A DNA stretch of 64,000 nt from Rutidosis leptorrhynchoides (lineage: Eukaryota > Streptophyta > Magnoliopsida > Asterales > Asteraceae), in the NCBI RefSeq assembly GCF_046630445.1, contig NC_092341.1, forward strand, positions 34,885,501 through 34,949,500, written 5' to 3'. A program made the translations under genes and the position numbers. Positions 42,827-52,958 of the stretch are shown piece by piece (position 1 is the first letter of the stretch; each line of letters opens with the position of its first letter). The notes beneath the pieces are model-generated. The model saw nothing but the letters and a program-made list of their open reading frames with translations, was not told the DNA's origin and did not search any database.

Positions 42827-43669
42827 ATGGGATACTTGGAAGAAATGGTGAAAGAAGCACCAATCTTTGATAAGATGAATATTGATGTGTGGAAATTAAG
42901 ATTTGAGTCATATCTCAAATTCAAGGATTACTACTTGTGGAGAATAATCAAAGTGGGAGACTTTGTACCACAAGCTAGTTCAAGACTAGTGAAGTCAACA
43001 TTTCAAAACAATGATGTTTTGAAATAATTTGATGCAATTTCACTACTTCATGGAATTCTTCCTAGTGAAGAAAGATTAAAAATAATTTCATGTGAAAGTG
43101 CAAAGGAATGTTGGGATTCACTATGTTCACAAGAAGAAGAAAACTCTAAGAGTTTAAAGGGTAAAGGAGTAGAGAAGGATTTGAAAAAAGTTGGTGATTC
43201 TCAAGCAAAAGGTTTGAATGGAAATGAAGACTTTTGCTTTATGAGTTATTGGAATGATTTGAATCAAGATGGTTAAAGTGAAGAAGAGGTTGAATCTCCA
43301 TTCAAAGAAAATGATTTCTCAAGCATGGATTGCAATGAGGTACATGTATTCTATCCTTTTAATTATGAAGAATTGTTAGATGATTACAAGACTATTAAAT
43401 TTGTGTATGATAGTAGTCGTGACAAAGTAAAACTTGTGGAGAATGAATTACACAAAGTTAGACAACTTAACAAAACCTTAATTGATGAAAACAACGCTTT
43501 GAAAAGAAAATTTGAAAGTATGATTATTTGTGATTCATCAAGAGGTAAACGTGAAATGAATATATGTCACGACTCTAGCAAACACAAACCATGTAATCAA
43601 AGTCCATTGTCTATTATTAGGAAAATTGAGAATATGGAAAAAATAGACCAAGCTAGCATTCTATGGTAG
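42827..43669 (+). pseudogene. SIRE-like gag with two stops
   Basis: From ATG 42827: EAPIFDKMNIDVWKLRFESY and KFKDYYLWRIIKVGDFVP give the SIRE-type gag start (FDGxNFxxWKxRM ... DxDLWDVI). Then come LLHGILPSEERLKIISC and AKECWDSL. Two in-frame stops lie at 43025-43027 and 43274-43276. The C-terminal third (43325-43669) is a predicted coiled coil with charged heptads. No zinc knuckle was found. The frame is otherwise continuous. Confidence 0.75.
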
Positions 43670-43927
43670 GGATAATTCAAGGATTGGATAATCTTAAAAT
43701 CAATCAAAATCAATGATCAAAATGCTAATGAGAATAAATTTCTCAAAAAGACTTTATATTAATGAAAGGTTTTTCTTACAAATGCAAAATTGTTTTTAAA
43801 AAATGATTTTAAAAGGTTAGTGGAGGAGGCTTACTTGCTTTAGGATTGTGTGTTTATGTGAAACTATGTATTGTATGCTAAATACAAGATTGATGCGTTT
43901 TGTGTATACTATGTGAATAATTGAATA

Positions 43928-43981
<54 letters not shown>

Positions 43982-44916
43982 TACATACATACATATAGAT
44001 ATAGTACATTACGTGTCATTGATGATTAAACATCGGGAGGATGTAATCATTCAATGTTAGGAAAAGAAAACTTGTCCTCAAGTATTTTATAGAACCTAAG
44101 AATCGTCAAAACGCATTCAAAGAAAGAAGAAGTGAAGAAATAAGTGATCAGAAGGATCCACGGCAGCACCACGGCTGACCGTATACCCGACCGCGGATTC
44201 CTGTCCTGTACGTGTACAAATTCCTGCACGGCTAACACCACGGTCGACCATGCTTCGACCGTGCGTGGTCTGATTCTGTTTTAAATTAAATTAAACCCTC
44301 ACTTTTATTTCTTTTCAACCCACTTCAAAACACACACACTTAAACACGGCTGAGGAGATCGACCGCACGAAGAAGAACGTTCATTCCTTCAATCTCAATT
44401 CCTACTTTTGGTATGATTAATCCTTGCTTTCCTAGCATTCAATTGTGTTTATATGATGAATTAGGGTTATGAAGAAACTCTAACTATAATGAGTCAAAAC
44501 TTAAATTGATGCAAACAATCAAAATTGTTCTTGAAGAACAACTTGGAAACGATTGTAATAGTACCTATCTATGCGTTAATTTAACAATGAATAATTCTAG
44601 GGTTCATTATACATCTAGGTTAGATTTTCATAGAAGCATTGTTCATATGATATAAATGACATTGTTGCAAATTGAGTGTAATAATATTGAATGTCAAAAC
44701 ACGTGTTGATGATGATCTCAAAAGTCTAGAACACATATGAACTTTATGAAAATCTCAATCTAGTTGCAAACTCATTAACACTAATGAAGAGTGAAAATGT
44801 GAAGAATCTTAACATCAAAACATCTAAGTATTGATGATAATTAAAGTTTGTAAAACTTGTTGCCTACAATTGAATTATACACTTTTAATTAATTTGAAGT
44901 ATCATTGTGTAGAAAA
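43670..44916 (+). promoter_or_regulatory. Promoter, 5' UTR and 5'-UTR intron of the first ATHILA-ORF1-like gene
   Basis: Non-coding. An AT then AC/AT microsatellite is at 43930-43995. CGACCG/CACGG words cluster at 44160-44275 and 44350-44370. A leader of A/C-rich sequence (44300-44410) ends at a donor TTTTG|GTATGA (44411), and an acceptor GTGTAG is at 44912, five bases before the ATG. The 502-bp intron is inferred from these sites only. Confidence 0.45.
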
Positions 44917-45978
44917 ATGGCAAAGACCAAGGATGCTCAATCTAGAGGAGGTGAGAATAGATATAACCCTCCAACTGATGCGAGACAACGTACAACATAT
45001 AACAAGAAATGGCTCAAAGCAAGAGCAATAGTAGAAGGAAGAATCATAAGCCTTGAAGCATTCCCTGAGATAACTGACAAGCTGTTTCAAAGGAATCTAG
45101 CCTCGTTCGTACTAATCAATGGACAAATATATCCTGAGTTGATAAGAGAGTTCTATGCCAACTATAGATTTAACACAGAAACTAAGATGGTAAGATTTCA
45201 TCTTAACAAAAAATGGTGGGAATTTCCTCTCAATACTTTTGGTGAAATCCTGGGTGTTCCTACTGAAGGAATGGAGTTCTATAGTAGACGACACAAACTA
45301 GAACATCTTTCTGAGTTTATTCAAGATACCGATGCGTTAACCTTGCTTTGCAAACCTAACGCCAATCACTCAGAAATCCTATCCAAGGGACTAACCGGAA
45401 AGGATCTCCGATCGTATCTGGATATTCTAAACAAAATCATTGACCACAACATCTACTGTAGGCTGGGAAACTACTCCCACATTCATGTCACTCAAATTTA
45501 TGTCATGTGGGCAATTGAATTAAATATGGAGATTAATGTGGCATTTTTGATGGCATCCCAAATGAGCAACCTGATGACTGAATCAACTAGATCTCTTCCG
45601 TATGGAATGCATCTGAACAATTTGTTCAGCTACCTCAAGGTAACACATGCTATTGTTCAACAACCTTCATTCGAGCCACTAGATAAGTCAATTATCATTC
45701 GAAGTGATCATCTAATAGAATCCTCTCGTGGAAGAAGATCGAGTCTTCAAGAGGATCTCGATGAGATTGAGAACTATCAACCAGAGGAAGAATCGGATGA
45801 AGAGGAAATAGAAGATGAGGAGGCGAACTTACAGGAACATCAAGAATTTGTGAATTCAAATTTTGAAACCAAGATCGACAGGATTCTGAAGCAAGAGGAA
45901 GAGATTAGAGAAAATCACTCTAGGTTCAAGAAGGCGTTGAAAGGATTTGTGAAAACAATTTCTTGCAGTAGGTCATAA
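44917..45978 (+). CDS. ATHILA-ORF1-like 'putative plant transposon protein', copy 1 (intact)
   Basis: ATG 44917 (MAKTKDAQSRGG) opens 353 residues. The domain at about 35-250 has the family signatures KARAIVEGR, VLINGQIYPELIREFY, VRFHLNKKWWEF, NTFGEILGVPTEG, then the AFLMASQMSN and LPYGMHLNNLF helices. Residues 270-310 are strongly acidic (EEESDEEEIEDEEAN), and the last 45 form a coiled coil. Such proteins are encoded by Athila and related elements and by many plant loci; their activity is not known to me. Here the gene sits where pol/env should be in a copia element, in sense orientation, and is the best-preserved ORF of the element. Confidence 0.8.
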   Translation: MAKTKDAQSRGGENRYNPPTDARQRTTYNKKWLKARAIVEGRIISLEAFPEITDKLFQRNLASFVLINGQIYPELIREFYANYRFNTETKMVRFHLNKKWWEFPLNTFGEILGVPTEGMEFYSRRHKLEHLSEFIQDTDALTLLCKPNANHSEILSKGLTGKDLRSYLDILNKIIDHNIYCRLGNYSHIHVTQIYVMWAIELNMEINVAFLMASQMSNLMTESTRSLPYGMHLNNLFSYLKVTHAIVQQPSFEPLDKSIIIRSDHLIESSRGRRSSLQEDLDEIENYQPEEESDEEEIEDEEANLQEHQEFVNSNFETKIDRILKQEEEIRENHSRFKKALKGFVKTISCSRS

Positions 45979-46393
45979 CTTGTGTATTTGGGATAATGAT
46001 CTTTATTTGTGTACTATGTGGAGTGCTTAAATGTTGGCACTAAACAATTATGTGTAAGATAATTAATAATGTTGTGTTTATTGTGTGCTTAAGTTAGCTT
46101 TGCTTGTACACCCATGCAAAAATATAAATCTGTCACTGTACGGATGCTCCCACGGTCGACCGTGGTTCGACCGCAGAACATCTGACATAATTGATTTGTC
46201 TTAACTCTCTTACATAAATTCAATGATCAATAGATTGCAAAAGGACGAATTGATATATCTGTCAAAGTGCTCTCAATTTAGCTACCTACCTCATTAAAGT
46301 TTGCTAGATAACATTCATCATTGGTCTATTAAAGCAAATACATTCAAAAAATTCACACCCACACATTTCTTTGCAAAGCAAAAGTTCTTCACA

Positions 46394-47235
46394 ATGAGGT
46401 CTATTGTTGAAGGAAGAGAAGTTCTTACACATCATCTTACTACCTACTCTCTTGAAAGCTTCTCAAACATCAAGTGGGATGCTTTTCTTAATCTAAGAGG
46501 TTCACTCTATCCTCTTCACATCAATGAATTTTATGAGAATTTTCAATTCTCACATAATAATGAGAAAATCTCATTTTCTCTTTATGGAAGAAGTTATTCA
46601 TTAACGCTTAAAGAATTTGGAAATATTATGGATGTTCCGAATGAAGGTCGAACATTCTTTCTAGAACCAAATTCGTTCAATGAATTTCCTGAATGGGTAA
46701 AGAGAGACAATGCATATATATTATGTGCAATAGAACTCTTAGACCCGAATACATCAAAAATGATGGATTCCTTTGTTAACATCTTGCATCAACATATGAT
46801 CTTTGGCAACAGATCATCACTGCAAATGTTTACGGAAAGGGGGAACTACTGGATCTACTGGATGTAAATGAAGTCACCCTCATATGGTGTCTCTTGAACT
46901 CCACTAAAGTAAATGTTGCACACTTCATGGCATCAAGAATGCAACATGCAGCTCAACATTCCCATGTGTCACTTCCGTATGGTCTCCATCTGACCAAGCT
47001 ATTCGCGTATGTTGGAATGACATCTCCGTTTCACCATTCCATTCAAGTCTCTTCATATCCAATATGCAAAGCTTCAACCAAGCAGATTCAAGAACCGCCT
47101 CTTGAAAATCCACCCAACTTTTGTTCTCTTTCAACACAGGGACAAAACAGTGTAATTTATGGAAACATTCTGCAACTTGGTCGAAGATTATCACGACTTG
47201 AGGACAAGGGTCACTCCTCTCATCATGATAATTGA
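46394..47235 (+). pseudogene. ATHILA-ORF1-like protein, copy 2 (frameshifted)
   Basis: A diverged paralogue of the preceding gene: MRSIVEGREVLTHHLTTY, LRGSLYPLHINEFYENF, EFGNIMDVPNEGRTFF, then VAHFMASRM and SLPYGLHLTKLFAYVG. Likely start is ATG 46394, though the frame is open from 46301. A one-base slip in a GGGGG run at about 46840 shifts the frame, after which it continues to 47235. The two genes are about 420 bp apart, and the spacer again contains CACGGTCGACCGTGG (about 46152), like the region upstream of copy 1. Confidence 0.75.
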
Positions 47236-47518
47236 ACTTCTTTTGACTGCCATGTATTATCTATATATGAATTATCTGTGCTTAGTACGTGACTTGAATA
47301 AAATGTGCGCTTGTTATATTTTAATAAATGTTTTTCCAACGTGCACAATTTAAGGGGGAGTTTTGCTCTAAGGGCGAGCTTAGTTCTAGGGGGAGCTAAC
47401 CTTTTTGCTTCGACAAAAGGGGGAGAAAGATGGATACAAGTAATTGTTAACACTTGCGTATTTATAGCAAAATGTCCCTCATCACTTGTATGTTTGTCAT
47501 CATCAAAAAGGGGGAGAA
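47236..47518 (+). other. 3' region with polypurine tracts
   Basis: Several GGGGGAG runs (47353, 47389, 47419 and 47509) precede the 3' LTR; the last, AAAAAGGGGGAGA, is the likely plus-strand primer. Multiple PPT-like runs are usual near the 3' end of SIRE-type elements. Confidence 0.65.
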
Positions 47519-48143
47519 TGTTGGTTGAATGTTGGTTAATAAACTAAACGACAAACTTAAGTATGATGATTAACCAAAGAATATGTTTTGATGATGACAC
47601 ACACATATGCATAAATGATGACTGACATCTTAACATAAAACACGCAAGGTCACTAATCCATACTTTATCTTGCAAATGACCAAGTCAAACATAGGTTAGT
47701 GATCTACTTCCTTAAAGGGACTTAGGAAGTTGATTAATCTTATTTGGAGATTAATACTTGTCCAAGGTGAAGACAAGTTGATCTAAGTTAGAGTTGATCT
47801 TTCAAAGTGATAGAAAGATTAGGTTTGTTGTCTACCAAAGAAGTTGAAGACTTGTAAATCGGATCTCCACCGGGTTTGGAGAAAAGTGCTTAGTGAAGCA
47901 ACAAATCTCGATTAGTGTAATCGGGGAGTGGATTAAGGTGGATTAGTTAACATCCACCCGAATCACTATAAATCCTTGTGTCTATGTTCTTTACATTACT
48001 TCATTTATCATTTTGAACATATACACCACACACATCAAGTTTGAGTTGAATTGGTTGTTTAAAGTTAATCGATTTTGGTGATCAATCGAAAAAGTGTTAA
48101 AAACGTATTAAATAACTATTCACCCCCCCTCTAGTTACTTACA
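47519..48143 (+). repeat. SIRE-like 3' LTR (625 bp)
   Basis: TGTTGGTTGAATG...CTAGTTACTTACA. The last 95 bp match the 5' LTR tail at 42622-42716 with a few differences. The CACCCCCCCTCTAG run near the end is typical of SIRE LTRs. Confidence 0.85.
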
Positions 48144-48538
48144 TGCTTAATTATCAATTGAAAACCCATATAATATGCATTAGATGAAGTTTCAACCATT
48201 AATAGTGTCAGACCATAAGTTATCATTAGATCTCGAAAGTGTAGTTTGATAAGATAAAGCTACGGTCGATTTGTGGCATAACCTTTATGTTGACCGTAAA
48301 TTACAAAGTATGGACGGTGCTTTCAACGGTCCAACCGTGGTATTTACCATATGCATGCTTTGATTATAAAATGAGTTTCTTTGGATTTAAGTTTTGCGTG
48401 TTTTGGTCGTTTGCTAGAAAGAATGTAGGTTCGTGAACTAACGTTTTACTTTAACATAAATATCATTAGTCAGGTTTAATGTCATCATCAAAACATACAT
48501 TAACATTTAAATATTAACGTTGGATGTTAAACTAACAT
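48144..48538. other. Unassigned AT-rich DNA
   Basis: No ORF. A few ACGGT/CGGTCC words at 48262-48345 resemble the GACCG words inside the SIRE-like element. Confidence 0.4.
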
Positions 48539-49418
48539 TCTTCTTCGCCTTCCACCTAAGCTGTGCAGAAAGGCCCAAAGCCAATCACATGAAGTAGTGG
48601 ATTTATGTCCAACTGCAGGTAGTCTGCATCTTCACAGAGATGTCTATTTCACCGAGCCTCTCTCCAAGATAGAGCCCAGATCGTTACGCCTATCGTGCGG
48701 GTCAAAACTTCCCCGACAAGGAATTTCGATACCTTAGGACCGTTATAGTTACGTCCGACGTTCACCGGGGATTCGGCTTCCGGCTTCCCCGTCTTCACTC
48801 ATCAGGTCAAACTTCCCTGACCTTCCATTACTTGAAAGGCGTCAACCCCCATACATGGTCTTACGACTTTTCGGAGGCTTGTGTTTTTGGTCTATAGTTG
48901 CCGAGGTCTGGTCACTGCGACCTCCTTTGTAAGGAGGCACCCCTTCTCCTGAAGTTACGGGCTATTTTGCCTTGCCTAAGAGATACTTGTCTCGCGCTCC
49001 TAGGTATTCTCTACCTACCCAACTGTGTCGGTCTTAGGTACATGTACCATTTTATTGAAGTTTGTTCGAGCTTTTCCTGTGAGTATGACATGGGTTACTT
49101 TAGCGCAGTAACGCCTGGTACTCAAACATTGGCCCAGGCATTTCTCTACCCCTTCTTACCTTGCAATAGCAGGGTCACCTTATGTCCTTGAACCGATAAC
49201 CATTTTTTCGGCTAACCTAGCATCCTCCGTCCCTCGGGACCAACAAGGGTGGTACAAGAATATTCACCCATTGTCCATCGACTATGCTAGTCGGACTGAT
49301 CTTATGCCCCGACTCATTTTCAATGGACGAACTTTGCGGAAGAAGCCTTAGATTTTGGGACATTAGATTCTCACAAATGTTTGCCTTACTCACGCAGTCA
49401 TTTTCGCTTCCGTTTCAT
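48539..49418 (-). pseudogene. Plastid 23S rDNA fragment in the nucleus (NUPT)
   Basis: The minus strand follows plastid 23S rRNA over about 880 bp. Landmarks are GTAACTATAACGGTCCTAAG, AAATTCCTTGTCGGG, ACCATGTATGGGGG, GTCGCAGTGACCAG, TTGTTGGTCCCGAGGGACGG and GGTGGAAGGCGAAGAAG. It is scattered with substitutions (for example GTATCGAAA for GTAGCGAAA) and lacks part of the helix region after ACTACCTGCA, so it is an old, non-functional transfer and not an rRNA gene. It is more like plastid than mitochondrial 26S because the segments around the GGTCCCGAGGGACGG loop are plastid-specific in my recollection. The 294-base plus ORF inside is an artefact. Confidence 0.9.
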
Positions 49419-52342
49419 TCATTGCCAAATGTTTAAATTATTCGTGAACTTTTATTTTATTTTTTTATTGTCGTTTGTTAGATTATTCCTACGAGTCGGT
49501 TGGAATAAACGTTGAAAGTACTCAAAGTTTTTTTTATTATTATATAATATGTGTCAACATTATTCATTACATCATACACGCTTTTATGCATCATTTTTCT
49601 TGATTTTTTTTACCCTTACGATACACAATTATGTCATTCAACTACAATATATTATAAACATATACAGAGTATCTGACATACCTTGAAATAGCGGCAAACT
49701 ACGAATTTATAAATATAAATTATAATATTCATATAAATGCATTATTAGGTCAGTTTAATAATATGACTTTTATCGACTCTAATAATACCTGAGTTAGACA
49801 TTAAATTAAAACTTTTGATTATTAACAGCGTTAAACAATATCAACACCTATATCAAATTATGCTTATTTGATATTCACATGAAATAAGTTTTACAAGATT
49901 TACTTCCAATGGTTTTAATACTTTTCAAGACAGATAAAGTCATAATTATCGGAACAAACACATATGGTGAAACGCTAACTATTTTTTTTTATCAAAAAGT
50001 TGGTATTTTAGGATTAAAAAAAACACATAAGAGAGTCGAGAGATCAAAGAAAAAGAGTGTGAAATTCCATTCCCGTTTTTGAAGACAGCAGGTTAGAGAA
50101 GAGACGATACTCAGAGATCCGATCGTTGAATATTCACCATTTTTGGACAGCGTGTTCCTTACATCTGGGTAAACCGTTGAATTCGTCTCAAGTCGTTTCT
50201 AGCTCGAGTTATAGCTTCTGGAACATACTGCAGTTTTTGGGTGAATCATTCCTCTTTTGTCTTTAATTATTTTATATACTTGTTAATTGTTCTTGTTCAA
50301 GAGTATGATATTGTTGTATGCCTTTAGTTGATCTAGAGAAGGATTATTGTATTACTCTCTTGTTGGTGATAGTGGATTTTAAGTAACCTACGGGTCCCGT
50401 GGTTTTTACTCTCGATCCTGAGAGGTTTTTCACGTAAAAAGTCTCGTGTGTATTGTGTGTGCTTAATTATTTTGTATTTGTTGATATGGTACTGATTTGG
50501 GTTAGATTTGATATATTATACTTGTTAGCATCCTCACGCTTTCATACGGGTCGGGAAAGTGTTTGTCTAACGGGGTTTATTTCCGCTTTATAGATTGCCC
50601 GTTGTGACATATTTTTTCATCAACGCGGACCCCGTTTCTCAAATAATTAAGGTTGAATGGTATTCCAAGAGCAAGAAGTGTAATAATATATTATAATGTT
50701 AAACTTGCTTGGTAGTACTTTCCTCACCTTGAAAATAATGATTCATGCATCGATGCGTTTTACGACGACGAAAGTTAGCGTAGAACGAGTACTTGTTTAT
50801 TACCCTAGTATCGAAAATTTTGTAATTTTGGAGCGAAGACTTGTATGTGAATTTGCATGTTTGTATACAAAATAGTAAATGAGTCTCCGCGCTTCGCAGC
50901 GGAAGGCCAGAACGAACGCCAAGAGAAACTTAATATTAAAAAAGACAATGTGTATGAATAATAGCTTGAGATATTTAGCGTTTTTTGAAAAACGTCCATT
51001 TTGTGTATAGGTAGTTGCGTTGTATTCTTAAAATATATCGAGTTGAACTGTGGTTTCGAAAAAATTTAACGCATGACGAGCGAGAAGATGTGGTCCGTTG
51101 AAGATATGGGTGAGTTTTTTTATTTAGAAATATGTAAGTTTCACTTTAGCCCTTGGAGTTTGAGGTGTTTGGCATTTGTTAGTAAAGGGTGCTAGCGGGT
51201 ACGACGATTTAAGGGAAAAGTACAACTCCTCTAAACGAGTGGGCTACTATTCATCAATAGTAACCCATACTTTTGCTCAATTGTAATAGTAACAAGCACA
51301 TAGTCGACCGCGCGGTGCTGAGGTAGACATTATGCTGTCAGTTACAAAAGATTGTTGCTGGTTATGCTAGCCTATTACAAAAGATAGCAGCAAACTATTT
51401 ACATGAGTACAAAAAGATTACAAAAGCGATATAACGTAGACGATATGCAGGAGCAGATTATAGATTGCTTGTCTTTTCTTGAAGCCAAAAATATATGCTC
51501 GACGTTTGGTTTAGTGCGTCTTTAATCATTTGTTTTCTTTTGCTCTTCTGCTTCCTTTTGCTCTTCTGCTGGAATTAATCATAGATGAACTATGGTATGC
51601 AACATATATTATCAAAGAGAAGTAAGCCAACAAAATAATAAGCAACACCACATTTCAATTCGGCACTATAAATATAAACATGCATATATTGTAATACCAA
51701 AATCCACAACAATAGTGAAAGGAAAGAAGAACAAAAATCATAAACAAAAACGGAAGAATACTAACCTGTAAAAAATTACGACAACCTAAAAGAGCAACCT
51801 GCCAAAAAAAAACATCAAACCATAGAATAAAACGTGAGACGGAAAAATGCTAGTAACAAAAATCAATTGAAGAACGGATAATAACATAGAACTTACTACA
51901 CAATGATTGCACCAACAGCTGTATAAAGAACCTGCAATAGCAAATAAGAAATCCCAGGAAATAAGTTACATAAAATACTTTTGGGAAAAAATAATAATAA
52001 TCAACAACTGTAAGAGAAAGAAATAGAAGGTAAAGAAATCATTGATGAAAGCATGCAAGAGAGAATCGTAAAGAGATTAAACGGAGAAAAAAATTGGTAT
52101 ATGATACTTCGCGGGAAAAACGAATAGGCAAAAAGGAAGCAGGTGACGACGGTGGCTCGCCAAAAAAACTTGGATCAACACGATGGTGGAGAAAATGACA
52201 GTGTTTGTGACGGGGATAGTTGCCCGGAGATGGTGAAGGCGGAGAAAACCCTAACTTTTTTAGTTTAACAATACACCGACGTTGACATGGTGGTGGCGAC
52301 GGACACGATGTTTGGTGGTGGTGGCGACGATATTTACGGATA
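49419..52342. other. Unassigned region with LTR-like and gene-end-like stretches
   Basis: No clear gene. 50035-50640 has a leader-like purine start, then GTAACCTACGGGTCCCGTGG, a GAGAGGTTTTTCACG word and CGTGTGTATTGTGTG, reminiscent of the R-U5 end of some copia LTRs, but I could not find LTR borders. 51233-51258 is an inverted repeat (GGGCTACTATT/AATAGTAACCC). 52090-52320 on minus resembles the 5' UTR of a host gene (CTCCGCCTTCACCATCTCCG). Confidence 0.3.
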
Positions 52343-52371
52343 GTCCGTGCGTTGCAGTGGGAATTTGCTAG
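52343..52371 (+). other. Probable Helitron 3' end
   Basis: GTCCGTGCGTTGCAGTGGG followed by AATTTG and CTAG(T). This is a damaged version of the common plant Helitron end (CCCGTGCGTTGCACGGG + about 8 bases + CTAGT). The 5' end was not identified, so element length is unknown. The sequence just left of it has the UTR-like gene scrap expected of a gene-capturing Helitron. Confidence 0.5.
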
Positions 52372-52958
52372 TATGTGCTGGTATATGTGGTAATTGAGAC
52401 TCATAGTGGTGAAAGTTACATCATCATATATACTTCATAATATATTACACGACTTCAATCATAATGAATATACATATTCGCCCAACATGAACAAAATGTA
52501 AGCAGCGAACCACTTGACTAAAGTATCAATGTAGGCTGCTGCCTTCATGATGTGCGTTGGGTGATTGTAGTAATAAACCTGCAATACGTACATCAAAATT
52601 CAGTTACTCATCAGTCTATGATGTTTTGGCTAGCATACTCAAATTCTGAATCTAAACACATGAAGTTATAAACAAATATCTACAAAGGTCACTAATTCAG
52701 TGTTGAACTTAATCTTAATAACAATCAAATTCTAAATCTAAGGAGTTCAAACTCAAAATTATGGGGAAAAGATTGTGAAGATCTTAATAAATGCGTATGA
52801 ACAAATTTTAAGTGATGTGCAAACTTTGAGTTTTTTATGATTCTAAATGACTTCCTATATCAAATGAATCATGCTTCAATACTTAACACATACAAATCAC
52901 CTAATTCGCTGGAAAACTTATTCAAATACAACCTAATGTTCAACTCTAAATGCTAATT
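52372..52958. other. AT-rich spacer
   Basis: No ORF, repeat or RNA gene recognised; abuts the Tekay-like LTR at 52959. Confidence 0.45.

Larger units (their letters stand above)
42622..48143 (+). mobile_element. SIRE-like Ty1/copia derivative: gag, no pol, two ATHILA-ORF1-like genes
   Basis: A 95-bp tail of the 5' LTR (42622-42716) is followed by a perfect tRNA-iMet primer site, a gag-like ORF (42827-43669), two related ATHILA-ORF1-type genes (44917-45978 and about 46394-47235), a polypurine tract AAAAAGGGGGAGA (47505-47517) and a 625-bp 3' LTR. The two LTR tails match closely, so this is one element. No protease, integrase, RT or RNase H codons are present, so it must depend on other elements. 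The 5' LTR is truncated at its junction with the Tat gag. Confidence 0.78.

Noticed and set aside
48898-49191. 97-residue ORF
   Set aside because: It is the antisense of plastid 23S rDNA.
48539-49418. Functional rRNA gene or mitochondrial 26S
   Set aside because: Too diverged, with internal deletion; landmark segments fit plastid 23S better.
50880-50915. CCGC/GCGG inverted repeat as another Helitron end
   Set aside because: No CTRR at the right distance on either strand.
52039-52404. 121-residue minus ORF rich in Pro/His
   Set aside because: Low-complexity, UTR-like sequence next to a Helitron end; no domain and no typical codon pattern.
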